The notes below the pieces were generated by a model. It was given only the letters and a program-made list of their open reading frames with translations. It was not told where the DNA came from and searched no databases. Shown piece by piece: positions 50,605 to 60,944 of a stretch of 64,000 bases of DNA. Source of the DNA: Bradyrhizobium centrolobii (GTDB taxonomy: Bacteria; Pseudomonadota; Alphaproteobacteria; Rhizobiales; Xanthobacteraceae); contig NZ_LUUB01000078.1 in the NCBI RefSeq assembly GCF_001641635.1, forward strand, positions 118,138-182,137, written 5' to 3'. Both the position numbers and the translations under genes were made by a program. Each line of letters begins with the position of its first letter. The first letter of the stretch is position 1.

Positions 50605-51389
50605 CGCTGGTCCGCCACCGGAGTCTTGGGGTTGAGATAGACGCTGATCGGCTGGCCCACGCGCAAGGCATCCGGACGCGAGGGCCGCGCCTGGATCAGG
50701 TAGACGAGCTTGTTGCGCTCATCGAGGCTATAGATCACCGGCGGGGTGTATTCGGCCGAGGTCGCGATGAAATAGATTTTCGCGGAGAGATCGGCCGCGC
50801 AATTGTCGCAGGACACGCGGACCTGGTCACCGATCGCGAGCTTCGGCAGCTCGGTCTCCGGCACGAAGAAGCGCAGCTTCATGTTGCCGGGCGGCATGAT
50901 CGAGAGCACCGGCCGCTGCGCCGCGACCATCTCACCTTCGCGGAAATAGATCTGCTGGATCGTGCCGGCGACCGGCGCAAACCCCCTGCGCCGCGCCATC
51001 CGCGTCTCCGAGGTGGCCACGCGTGCTTCCGCAACGCGCAAGGCCGAGACCGCGGAATCGAGATTGGCCTGCGTGCCCGAACCCGACTTGCTGAGCGAGG
51101 CCGCGCGATCATAGGTCTGCTGCGCGTTCGCCAGCGTCGCCTTGTTCTGGTTGAGATCGGCAAGCTGGAGATCGTCGTCGACGGAATAAAGGTGATCGCC
51201 GACCTTGACCTCGTCGCCCTCGCGGACGTTGAGCTTCGTCACCCGGCCGGCCTCGTCGGGGCTGACATAAATCATGTCGGCCTCGACCCAGCCCTGGAAT
51301 CCGGGATCACGCTTGTCGTTGCAGCCGGCAAGTCCGGTTGCGAGCGCGATAACCAACGCAAAGCTGAAAATTGCTTGCGACGACCTCAT
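50601..51389 (-). CDS. HlyD/YbhG family periplasmic adaptor lipoprotein
   Basis: A 262-residue membrane-fusion protein. SFALVIALATGLAGC ends in a lipobox, making Cys23 the lipid anchor. GWVEADMIYVSPDEAGRVTKLNVREGDEVKVGD is the lipoyl-like hairpin, followed by a coiled coil (about 80-140) and the beta-barrel. It links the inner-membrane ABC exporter to an outer-membrane channel. Overlaps the TetR stop and the ATPase start by four bases each. Confidence 0.88.
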   Translation of the reverse strand: MRSSQAIFSFALVIALATGLAGCNDKRDPGFQGWVEADMIYVSPDEAGRVTKLNVREGDEVKVGDHLYSVDDDLQLADLNQNKATLANAQQTYDRAASLSKSGSGTQANLDSAVSALRVAEARVATSETRMARRRGFAPVAGTIQQIYFREGEMVAAQRPVLSIMPPGNMKLRFFVPETELPKLAIGDQVRVSCDNCAADLSAKIYFIATSAEYTPPVIYSLDERNKLVYLIQARPSRPDALRVGQPISVYLNPKTPVADQR

Positions 51390-52084
51390 GTCGTCCTCCG
51401 TTCGCCAAAAATCAAATCGAGATGGACGCGCAGCATCTCCTGCGCATCAAGCGGCGCGTGCCGCGCGAACAGGCTTTGCCAGATCACCGCGATCATCGCC
51501 GGCGCGACCAGGATCTGGGGGAAGCGCGCGAGGTTCTTCTGCTGGATCTCGCCGCGGGCGATGCCGAGCTCGATCAGCGCGCGCATGCCGGCGATCCCGC
51601 GCGAGACGACCTCGCGATAGTAGAAATCGGCCACTGCCGGGAAGCGCGGCCCCTCCGCCACGATCAGGCGCACGAGATCGCCGCGCCTCGTGTTCGCGAC
51701 TTCCTTGAGGAAGTTGCTGGCGAAGGCCTCGACGCGTTCGCGCACCGAGCCGGTCGGCGGCGGCAACGTCGTGAGCCGCTCCACCACCGGGACGATCACG
51801 ATGCGGACCAGCTCCTCGAACATCGATTCCTTGTCCTTGAAGTGCAGGTAGATCGTGCCCTTGGCGACGCCCGCGCGCTTGGCGATGTCGTCGAGCCGCG
51901 TCGCCGCGAAGCCGCGCGCGATGAATTCCTCCAGCGCCGCCTCCACGATGGCTGCGCGGCGCTCCGCTGCGCGCGCGGCGCGGTTCGAGGCGATTGCAGT
52001 GACCTCTCCGCCGGCCGCGGCCGCGGGGCCTTTTGCGGTCGTGCGGACGTTCGGCGAGGCGCTCGTGGTGGGCTTCTTTGTCAT
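51386..52084 (-). CDS. TetR/AcrR family transcriptional regulator
   Basis: A 232-residue regulator. A disordered Ala/Lys-rich tail (about 1-33) precedes the helix-turn-helix: RRAAIVEAALEEFIARGFAATRLDDIAKRAGVAKGTIYLHF (about 41-81). The remainder is a ligand-binding helical domain. It is first gene of an operon with the three exporter genes, all overlapping. The palindrome at 52095-52112, 11 nt upstream of ATG 52084, is the obvious operator. Ligand unknown, probably a toxic compound exported by the pump. Confidence 0.92.
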   Translation of the reverse strand: MTKKPTTSASPNVRTTAKGPAAAAGGEVTAIASNRAARAAERRAAIVEAALEEFIARGFAATRLDDIAKRAGVAKGTIYLHFKDKESMFEELVRIVIVPVVERLTTLPPPTGSVRERVEAFASNFLKEVANTRRGDLVRLIVAEGPRFPAVADFYYREVVSRGIAGMRALIELGIARGEIQQKNLARFPQILVAPAMIAVIWQSLFARHAPLDAQEMLRVHLDLIFGERRTT

Positions 52085-52094
52085 GCTCACATTA

Positions 52095-52112
52095 TGACTG
52101 ACTGGTCAGTCA
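52095..52112. promoter_or_regulatory. TetR operator, perfect 8-bp inverted repeat
   Basis: TGACTGAC-TG-GTCAGTCA lies 11 nt upstream of the tetR start. Spacing and symmetry fit a TetR dimer; it is the only such repeat in the divergent region on that side. Confidence 0.75.
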
Positions 52113-52151
52113 AAGTCAAATCCTCGGAATCACGATTCAATCGACAAACGC

Positions 52152-52185
52152 ATTAGCCTTGACTAATTCATTAGCTTGAACTAAT
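52152..52185. promoter_or_regulatory. Two tandem ArsR-type operators, ATTAG-N6-CTAAT
   Basis: ATTAGCCTTGACTAAT at 52152-52167 and ATTAGCTTGAACTAAT at 52170-52185 are two copies of the same inverted repeat 18 bp apart, ending 9 nt before the ArsR start codon. The 18-bp period places two dimers on roughly the same face of DNA. Confidence 0.7.
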
Positions 52186-52194
52186 TGATTGACC

Positions 52195-52530
52195 ATGATC
52201 GATGCCGTCCAAAATCCCGTTACGACCGTCATGCGCGCGCTGGCCGATCCGACTCGCCGTGCCGTGTTCGAGCGTGTCTTCGAGAGCAAGGAGATCAGCG
52301 TCGCTGAGCTGACGCGCGGCAGCGGTGTGACCCAGGGCGCGATCTCGCAGCACCTGAAATCCCTCAAGCAGGCCGGCCTCGTCGCCGAGCGTGCCGAGGG
52401 CCGCAACGTCTACTACCGCGCCGCGCCCCAAGGGCTCGAGCCGCTGGTCGAATGGATGGATCATTACGGCGTCTTCTGGCGCGAGCGCTTCCAAAACCTG
52501 CGTACCCTGTTGAAGGAGATCGATCCGTGA
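52195..52530 (+). CDS. ArsR family transcriptional regulator
   Basis: A 111-residue winged-helix repressor. ALADPTRRAVFERVFESKEISVAELTRGSGVTQGAISQHLKSLKQAGLV covers the DNA-binding core. Metal-sensing cysteines are absent, placing it in the metal-independent group that pairs with SRPBCC proteins. Its stop overlaps the SRPBCC start (GTGA). Two operator-like repeats directly upstream indicate autorepression. The start is ATG 52195; an in-frame TTG six bases earlier is less likely. Confidence 0.9.
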   Translation: MIDAVQNPVTTVMRALADPTRRAVFERVFESKEISVAELTRGSGVTQGAISQHLKSLKQAGLVAERAEGRNVYYRAAPQGLEPLVEWMDHYGVFWRERFQNLRTLLKEIDP

Positions 52531-52988
52531 GTGCTGCCGAGTTGAAAACCGAGACACAGGACATCGTCATCGACGAGGTCTTCCCGCACGCCACCGAGAC
52601 GGTCTGGAAGGCGCTGACGAGCGCCCAGTTGATCGGGCGCTGGTTGATGCCGCCGACCGGATTCGAGGCGATCGAAGGCAACACCTTCACATTCCAAACC
52701 ACCCCGGGCGGCGCCTGGGATGGCGTCATTCATTGCCGGGTTCTGGAGGTCGTGCCGAACCGGCGCCTCGCATACGCCTGGAAGGGCGGCGATGAGCGCA
52801 ACACCGGCTACGGCGCACCGCTCGACACCGTCGTGACCTGGTCCCTCACCCCGGTCGAAGCCGGCACTCGGATCCGCCTGGTTCATTCGGGCTTCGTCAC
52901 GCCCAGAAACGACACCGCCTACAAGAGCATGAGCAGCGGCTGGGCGAAGGTGGTCCGACAGCTCGACGAGATCAGCGGCGAAGAGTGA
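52527..52988 (+). CDS. SRPBCC domain protein (AHSA1/CalC-like)
   Basis: A 153-residue single-domain protein of the START-like SRPBCC fold: IVIDEVFPHATETVWKALTSAQLIGRWLMPP is the conserved opening and GTRIRLVHSGF with WAKVVRQLDEI the final helix. It binds hydrophobic ligands in a deep pocket; the ligand is unknown. GTG 52527 overlaps the ArsR stop codon by four bases, so the two are translationally coupled. ArsR-SRPBCC pairs are widespread and suggest that the ArsR regulates on a ligand handled by this protein. Confidence 0.88.
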   Translation: MSAAELKTETQDIVIDEVFPHATETVWKALTSAQLIGRWLMPPTGFEAIEGNTFTFQTTPGGAWDGVIHCRVLEVVPNRRLAYAWKGGDERNTGYGAPLDTVVTWSLTPVEAGTRIRLVHSGFVTPRNDTAYKSMSSGWAKVVRQLDEISGEE

Positions 52989-53003
52989 GTGGGAGATATC
53001 ACG

Positions 53004-53417
53004 ATGGACAAGCCCTATACCGGCGGCTGCGCCTGCGGCGCGATCCGCTATTCGATTTCCGGCGAACCTTTGTTCAGCAATCACTGCCAGTGCCGGGACT
53101 GCCAGCGGGAAAGCGGCAGCGGTCACGGCTCGTACCTCACCTTCGCGCGCGCCGGCGTCACCGTGACAGGTGAGGCCAAGCAATGGGACATGGTCGCTGA
53201 CAGCGGCAACGTGAAGACCCGCGCGTTCTGCTCCGTGTGCGGCTTGCCCGTCTACATGACCTTCGCCGCGATGCCCGACATCTTCACCATCCGCGCCGCG
53301 AGCCTCGACGAGCCCGCCCGCTACAAGCCGCAGGTGGTCACTTACGCCGCGCGCGGGCATGGCTGGGATCACCTCGATCCGGGTCTGCCGAAGTTCGAGA
53401 CCATGCCGCCGGCGTGA
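53004..53417 (+). CDS. GFA family protein (CENP-V/glutathione-dependent formaldehyde-activating fold)
   Basis: A 137-residue zinc protein. Cysteines Cys9/Cys11 (GGCACG), Cys28/Cys30/Cys33 (HCQCRDC) and Cys76/Cys79 (FCSVCG) provide the two zinc sites of the GFA fold. The name comes from a formaldehyde-binding homologue; most members, including this short one, have no proven reaction. ATG 53004 begins MDKPYTGGCACG. It follows the SRPBCC gene by 15 nt and probably shares its transcript. Confidence 0.9.
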   Translation: MDKPYTGGCACGAIRYSISGEPLFSNHCQCRDCQRESGSGHGSYLTFARAGVTVTGEAKQWDMVADSGNVKTRAFCSVCGLPVYMTFAAMPDIFTIRAASLDEPARYKPQVVTYAARGHGWDHLDPGLPKFETMPPA

Positions 53418-53471
53418 GGCACGGCGTCTGGCGCACGTCTTTGGTGGAGCAGCTTGCCCAGGAGTTCGGTT

Positions 53472-53599
53472 CACCTCTCCCGCTTGCGGGGGAGGTCGGC
53501 GCGAAGCGCCGGGTGGGGGCTCTCTCCACGTCGAGATTGTTGATTGCCGAAGCACCCCCACCCCCAACCCTCCCCCGCAAGCGGGAGAGGGAGCGCACC
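53472..53599. repeat. Family D repeat, full-length copy
   Basis: CACCTCTCCCGCTTGCGGGG at the left and CCCGCAAGCGGGAGAGGG at the right enclose GGTGGGGGC and GCACCCCCACC, plus an inner hairpin GCGCGAAGCGC. It separates convergent genes; the gap 53418-53637 holds nothing else. Confidence 0.78.
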
Positions 53600-53637
53600 T
53601 CTTTCGTGGCAACGCTCAAACCTCGCCTCACGACGCG

Positions 53638-54663
53638 CTAGGCAAAATCCAGCACCATGCGGCCGTCGATCTTGCCGGCCTTCATCCGGTCGAACACGTC
53701 GTTGATCGCTGCGAGCGGCACCTTGGTCACTTCGGCCTTGACCTTGCCGTCCGCGGCAAACGCGATGGCTTCGTCGAGATCCCGGCGGGTGCCGACAATC
53801 GAGCCGCGCACCGTGATGCGCTTGAGCACGACATCGAAGATCGGCGTCGGGAATTCGCCCGGCGGCAGGCCGACGAGGCTGATGGTGCCCTTCCGGCGCA
53901 CCATCTTCAGCGCCTGCGCAAACGCTGCGGTCGACACCGCCGTCACCAGCACGCCATGGGCTCCGCCGCCGGTGGCCGCCAGCACTTCATCCACGGCATC
54001 GGCTGCGAGCGCGTTGACCGCGAGATCCGCGCCGGTCGTGCGTGCGAGCGCAAGCTTATCCTCGGCGATGTCGACGGCCGCGACCTTGAACCCCATCGCC
54101 TTGGCATATTGGACCGCGACATGGCCGAGCCCGCCGACGCCGGAGATCGCAACCCACTCGCCGGGGCGCGCGTCCGTCTCCTTCAATCCCTTATAGGTGG
54201 TGACGCCGGCGCAAAGGATCGGCGCCACCGAGGCGAAATCGATCGTCGCCGGCAGTTTTGCCGCGAAGGCGGCAGAGGCGATGACATATTCGGCGAAGCC
54301 GCCGTTCACGCTGTAGCCGGTGTTGTGCTGATGCTCGCACAGAGTCTCCCAGCCGGTCTCGCAGTATTCGCAATGCAGACAGGCATCGTGCAGCCAGGCC
54401 ACGCCGACGGCATCACCGACTTTCAGATTTTTCACGCTGGGCCCGAGTGCCGCGACGATGCCGGCCGCCTCATGGCCGGGGATGAAGGGTGGAACCGGCT
54501 TCACCGGCCAGTCGCCGGATGCGGCGTGCAGATCGGTATGACAGACGCCGCACGCCTTCACCTTGACCAGAACCTCGCCGGGGCCGGGCTGCGGCACCGG
54601 GACATCCTCAATCACCAGCGGCTTGCAAAATTGCTTGACGAGGGCAGCTTTCATGGTCGGCAT
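53638..54663 (-). CDS. Zinc-dependent alcohol dehydrogenase (AdhP type)
   Basis: A 341-residue medium-chain dehydrogenase. Catalytic zinc ligands are in KACGVCHTDLH and GHEAAG; the structural zinc loop is CLHCEYCETGWETLC with four cysteines. GVGGLGHVAVQYAKAMG is the NAD-binding motif. Length and motifs match AdhP-type, ethanol-active enzymes; aldehyde reduction is equally possible. Either ATG 54663 or 54654 could be the start. It stands alone. Confidence 0.93.
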   Translation of the reverse strand: MPTMKAALVKQFCKPLVIEDVPVPQPGPGEVLVKVKACGVCHTDLHAASGDWPVKPVPPFIPGHEAAGIVAALGPSVKNLKVGDAVGVAWLHDACLHCEYCETGWETLCEHQHNTGYSVNGGFAEYVIASAAFAAKLPATIDFASVAPILCAGVTTYKGLKETDARPGEWVAISGVGGLGHVAVQYAKAMGFKVAAVDIAEDKLALARTTGADLAVNALAADAVDEVLAATGGGAHGVLVTAVSTAAFAQALKMVRRKGTISLVGLPPGEFPTPIFDVVLKRITVRGSIVGTRRDLDEAIAFAADGKVKAEVTKVPLAAINDVFDRMKAGKIDGRMVLDFA

Positions 54664-54802
54664 CGGTCTGCTCCTTTGGATGTGCGGGAGGCAGACTAAC
54701 GGCCACGCAGGGTGCGTCCTTGATCGGAGTCAAAGCAGCACAATGTTTGCGCAAGCGACGCGTTGACAATCAAGTGACAACGCGCCGCGCGCGGCGCCGA
54801 CG

Positions 54803-55213
54803 TCAGCTATGGAACTTCAATCCATCGACAATTTTATCGACCACCTTGCGCTCGGCACGCATGGCAATGCCGACGAGATTGAGCTCGGAGCGTCCCACTG
54901 CCCTCACCGCCTCGCGGTTGGCGGCATCATGCGTGGTCTTGAACATGTCCTCGGTGTAGACCGCCGGCGTGACGCCACGCGACAGCGCGCGATCGAGCGC
55001 ACGCGACAAAGCGGGACCGTCGGCACCATAGATCAGGATCGGCTGGCCGATCAGCGACAGATACTTCGTTCCCGAGGCGTCTTCATACGGCTCGCCGATG
55101 CATGCGGGAAACGCCGCCGCGATGCCGCTGGTGAGAAAGGATGCGACGTTGAGCTTCTGCCAGGCCTGAAGATCGGTCCGGATCACGACCGCGATCTTGG
55201 TGTCGAACTGCAT
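54803..55213 (-). CDS. DUF2000 family protein
   Basis: A 136-residue protein. KIAVVIRTDLQAWQKLNVASFL and the later YTEDMFKTTHDAANREAV are characteristic of the DUF2000 family, which adopts a peptidyl-tRNA-hydrolase-like fold in some members. Function unknown. GGGGAAG lies 5 nt before ATG 55213; longer in-frame starts read into a family-A repeat. It is separated from DUF4189 by that repeat. Confidence 0.82.
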   Translation of the reverse strand: MQFDTKIAVVIRTDLQAWQKLNVASFLTSGIAAAFPACIGEPYEDASGTKYLSLIGQPILIYGADGPALSRALDRALSRGVTPAVYTEDMFKTTHDAANREAVRAVGRSELNLVGIAMRAERKVVDKIVDGLKFHS

Positions 55214-55228
55214 GTGCTTCCCCAATGA

Positions 55229-55320
55229 CGTCATTCCGCGGCGCACCGCAGGTGCGAACCCGGAATCTGGAGATTGTTGCACGAGATTCCGGGTTCGCGC
55301 TACGCGCCCACGGAATGACG
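55229..55320. repeat. Family A repeat, GGAATCTG/GAGATTCC form
   Basis: CGTCATTCCGCGGCGCACC and CACGGAATGACG enclose ACCCGGAATCTGG and ACGAGATTCCGGGTTCGCG. The outer arms are partly degenerate (CCGCGG for CCGGGG). Confidence 0.8.
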
Positions 55321-55330
55321 GAGGAGAGAA

Positions 55331-55720
55331 TCACCCCTTCGCGTCGCAGGCCCAGGCGCGGATCACGCATTCCTTGCCGCCGTACTTGTAGCATTCGCGC
55401 GTCGCGGCATTGAGCGAGGCGGAGATCTTCGGCTTCACGGCATAGCCATAAGCGCCGCAGGGGTTGGCGAGGTCGACCGACATCGCGGCGCAGGCGCGCT
55501 TCATCGTCACCGTCGTGCACTCACCCTTGCACTGCTTCTGCGCCGCCGCCCGCGCCTCGTGCTCGGCGGCATAGTCATAAGCCTGGCCGTAGGCGCCGCA
55601 CTTGCCGACTGCGAACGCACCGGCGGCGTGGGCTTCTGTGATGTAGCGGGCGCCGGTGACAACAACCGACAAGACAAAGCAAAACATCGCGCAACGGCGC
55701 GCGACGACATTCGAAGCCAT
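55331..55720 (-). CDS. DUF4189 secreted protein
   Basis: A 129-residue exported protein. A signal peptide (about 1-33, ending EAHAAGA) precedes a mature domain with the DUF4189 pattern: GAYGQAYDYAAEHEARAAAQKQC and CGAYGYAVKPKISASLNAATREC. Six or more cysteines (GKC, KQC, GEC, RAC, NPC, REC, KEC, WAC) suggest several disulphides. Role unknown; such proteins are common in Bradyrhizobium. Confidence 0.87.
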   Translation of the reverse strand: MASNVVARRCAMFCFVLSVVVTGARYITEAHAAGAFAVGKCGAYGQAYDYAAEHEARAAAQKQCKGECTTVTMKRACAAMSVDLANPCGAYGYAVKPKISASLNAATRECYKYGGKECVIRAWACDAKG

Positions 55721-55827
55721 GGAAAAACCCCTCCCCCCAAGGCAGGTGGCGGCGACTGTAAGCGGCGGTCGTTTCCAGATGGTGAACGGGAGGTTGAAAA
55801 CGGACGGTCAGGAAGTGCATACGGATT

Positions 55828-55915
55828 CGTAGGGTGGGTTAGCGAAGCAACCCACCGCTTCTCGCGACGCGGAGAGCAAAGTGGTGGGTTACGCCTTCGG
55901 CTAACCCACCCTACC
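55828..55915. repeat. Family C inverted repeat (CGTAGGGTGGGTTAGC)
   Basis: CGTAGGGTGGGTTAGCGAAG and CTTCGGCTAACCCACCCTAC with inner CAACCCACCGC and GTGGTGGGTTACGC. It lies between the DUF4189 gene and the cox-type cluster's last gene. Confidence 0.82.
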
Positions 55916-55921
55916 ACACCG

Positions 55922-57522
<1,601 letters not shown>

Positions 57523-57526
<4 letters not shown>

Positions 57527-58224
57527 GCCGCTTCTTCTTTTTCTTTTGGAGGCAGGCGGAGCACCGCCGTGATCTCAGCCATGATCGCGACCGCGATCTC
57601 GGACGGCGACACCGCGCCGATCGCAAGGCCGATGGGCGCATGGATGCGCGCGATGTCGCTCTCCCTCGCGCCCTGCGCCCGCAACCGGTCGCCACGCTTG
57701 GCGTGTGTCTTCCGCGAGCCGAGCGCACCGATGTAGAAGCAATTGCGCTCGAAGGCGTGCAGCAGCGCGGGATCGTCGATCTTCGGATCGTGCGTCACCG
57801 CGACGAACGCCGTGTAGGGATCGACATTGAGCGGCGGCAGCGCCGTGTCCGGCCACTCCGCGACCAGCGGAACGTCAGGGAAGCGCTCGGGGCTCGCAAA
57901 CGCCGTGCGCGGATCGACCACGGTGACGTCGTAGCCGAGCGAGCGCGCCAGCGGCGCGAGCGCCTGGCTGATATGAACGGCGCCGACGATGACGAGCTTT
58001 GCGGTCGGCGCGTAGACATTGAGGAACAGCTTCTTGCCGCCGGCCTCGACATTGGCGCTCCTGCCCATGCGAAGCTGTTTTTCAAGCTCGGCACGCAGCG
58101 GATCCGTGGCAAAATCCTTCGCCTTCACCAGGCGCTGCTCGCCGCTCTCGGTGTCCGTCACCAGGATCACCGGCCGGCGCGCGGCGCGCTCGGCGTTGAG
58201 TTCGTGGAGGATCTCGAGCTTCAC
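57523..58224 (-). CDS. XdhC family protein, Rossmann C-terminal domain part
   Basis: A 233-residue protein carrying mainly the C-terminal XdhC domain: LVIVGAVHISQALAPLARSLGYDVTVVDPRTAF is the Rossmann NAD-like site, and THDPKIDDPALLHAFE and GALGSRKTHAKRGDRL follow. The N-terminal half (about 1-90) is divergent. XdhC/CoxF proteins insert the sulfurated molybdenum cofactor into the apo-enzyme. It forms a pair with the next upstream gene, which has the XdhC N-domain; overlap with the downstream gene is four bases. Confidence 0.87.
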
Positions 58225-58226
58225 GG

Positions 58227-58550
58227 CTAGCCGACCTTCTCGACGAAGACGCGGATGGTGCCGCCGCAGGACAGTCCGACATTCCAGGCGGTCTCGTCCG
58301 CCACGCCGAACTCCAGCATCTTCGGCTTGCCGCTCTCGATCACGTCCATGGCCTCGGTGACCACGGCGCCCTCGACGCAGCCGCCGGAGACCGAGCCCAG
58401 AAACGTGCCTTCATCGTTGATGACGAGGCTCGAGCCCGCGGGTCGCGGCGCCGAGCCCCAGGTCTCCACCACGGTGGCGAGCGCGACGCCACGGCCGGCC
58501 TTCTGCCAGTCCTCCGCCGCCTTCAGGATATCCTCGTCGCGATCGAGCAT
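58227..58550 (-). CDS. XdhC/CoxI N-domain protein
   Basis: A 107-residue protein equal to the XdhC N-terminal domain: RGVALATVVETWGSAPRPAGSSLVI and GSVSGGCVEGAVVTEAMDVI, ending GLSCGGTIRVFVEKVG. The conserved cysteines (GGC and SCGG) are thought to handle molybdenum cofactor. It is encoded 2 nt before the C-domain gene, so the function of full XdhC is split across two polypeptides. Confidence 0.88.
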   Translation of the reverse strand: MLDRDEDILKAAEDWQKAGRGVALATVVETWGSAPRPAGSSLVINDEGTFLGSVSGGCVEGAVVTEAMDVIESGKPKMLEFGVADETAWNVGLSCGGTIRVFVEKVG

Positions 58551-58560
58551 GGTTGGCCTC

Positions 58561-59763
58561 TCAAGCTGCGGAGCGGATCAGGCTGCGGTGATGCGGCGGC
58601 AGCGGCTGGGAGAGCGTTTTGATCAGCTCCTGGATCGAACTCAAATTATGCACGGGGCGGAATTCGTCAACGTGCGGGAGCATCATTTTGATGCCCTGCG
58701 CCTTGGCCTCGAAGCCGCCGAACCGCAGCAGTGGGTTCAGCCAGATCAGCCGCCGGCAGGAGCGGTGCAGCCGGTCCATCTCGAAGGCGAGTTTGGAATC
58801 GGCCTCCCGCTCCAGCCCGTCCGAGATCAGGAGCACGACGGCGCCCTGGCTCAGCACGCGCCGCGCCCACAATTTGTTGAAGTTGTGCAGCGAGGTCGCG
58901 ATCCGGGTGCCGCCGGCCCAATCCTCGACCGCGGCCGAGCAGCTCGCCAGCGCCTCATCGGGATCGCGCTGGCGCAGCGCGCGGGTGACGTTGGTGAGGC
59001 GGGTGCCGAACAGGAACACCGAGACGCGCTTGCGCGCGTCGGTGATGGCATGGAGGAAATGCAGGAACAGGCGGGTGTATTCGCTCATCGAGCCCGAGAT
59101 ATCGAGCAGCGCCACGATCGGCGCAGGCTTCTCGATCCGCCCGAGGTGGTGGAGGTCGATGATATCGCCGCCGGTGCGTAAAGATGCGCGCAGCGTGCGA
59201 CGCAGGTCGAGGCGCAAGCCCCGCGGATCCGGCCGCTGCCGGCGCGTCAAGAGCTCGGCCTGCGGCAGCCGCATCTTCTCGATGGCACGTAGCGCCTCGG
59301 TGATCTCCGCCGCGCTCATCTGCGCAAAATCCTTCTTCTGAAGGATTTCCTTGTCGGAGACCGACAGGCGCAGATCCTGCTCCTGGTGCTGCGGCGTCTC
59401 CGTCATGTGCGGCTGCGATAACGCTTCCTGCACCCGGCGCGAGGCCGGCGGCGGCTTCTTTTTCGCATGATCCGGCAGCGGCACCGAATCCAGCATGTGC
59501 TTCCACTCTTCCGAGGCACGGAAGAACAGGTTGAAGGCCTGTTTGAAGATCAGCGCATGCTCGTGGCGCTTGACGAAGATCGCCTCCAGCGTGGTGAAGA
59601 CGTCGGCGCGGCTGCCGATGTCGATCACCTGGAGCGCGTTCACGGCGTCGATCACCGCCCCCGGCCCGACCGGCATGCCCGCCGCGCGCAGCGCGCGGGC
59701 GAAGCCGACGATGTTGTCGGCGAACTGCTCGGTCTTCTCAGGCGCAAGGTGGTTGATGGCCAT
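58561..59763 (-). CDS. coxE: VWA domain protein (CoxE)
   Basis: A 400-residue von Willebrand factor A protein of the CoxE type. The MIDAS motif DISGS lies at residues 221-225, and the basic N-half carries HALIFKQAFNLFFRASEEW. CoxE acts with the MoxR ATPase CoxD to mature the CO dehydrogenase-type active site. It is followed by XdhC-type genes and preceded by coxD, the order found in cox operons. A family-A repeat lies between coxD and coxE. Confidence 0.93.
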   Translation of the reverse strand: MAINHLAPEKTEQFADNIVGFARALRAAGMPVGPGAVIDAVNALQVIDIGSRADVFTTLEAIFVKRHEHALIFKQAFNLFFRASEEWKHMLDSVPLPDHAKKKPPPASRRVQEALSQPHMTETPQHQEQDLRLSVSDKEILQKKDFAQMSAAEITEALRAIEKMRLPQAELLTRRQRPDPRGLRLDLRRTLRASLRTGGDIIDLHHLGRIEKPAPIVALLDISGSMSEYTRLFLHFLHAITDARKRVSVFLFGTRLTNVTRALRQRDPDEALASCSAAVEDWAGGTRIATSLHNFNKLWARRVLSQGAVVLLISDGLEREADSKLAFEMDRLHRSCRRLIWLNPLLRFGGFEAKAQGIKMMLPHVDEFRPVHNLSSIQELIKTLSQPLPPHHRSLIRSAA

Positions 59764-59780
59764 CGCTCAGCACTCTCACT

Positions 59781-59968
59781 CGTCATTCCGGGGCGCCGCG
59801 ACGGGATCGCGTGAAGCGCGACCCGGAGCGGCGAGCCCGGAATCCACTCATCCGCAGTCCCTGTGGCCCGATAGATTCCGGGCTCGCGACTTCGTCGCGC
59901 CCCGGAATGACGAGCTCCCAGTGGCGCGAGATTCCGGGTTCGATGCTTCGCATCGCCCCGGAATGACG
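59781..59968. repeat. Family A: one complete paired repeat plus an extra half
   Basis: CGTCATTCCGGGGCGCCG to GGAATCCAC, centre CTCATCC ... GTGGCCCG, right arm ATAGATTCCGGGCTCGCG to GGAATGACG (59912); then a further half 59929-59968 starting GCGAGATTCCGGGTTCG. The stack lies within the cox operon between coxD and coxE. Confidence 0.85.
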
Positions 59969-59973
59969 GACAA

Positions 59974-60882
<909 letters not shown>

Positions 60883-60944
60883 GAAAGAGCCAGTCTCGCT
60901 ATGCCCTCACCGGGGACAAGTTTGGGCCGAGGAGTGAGGAAGCC

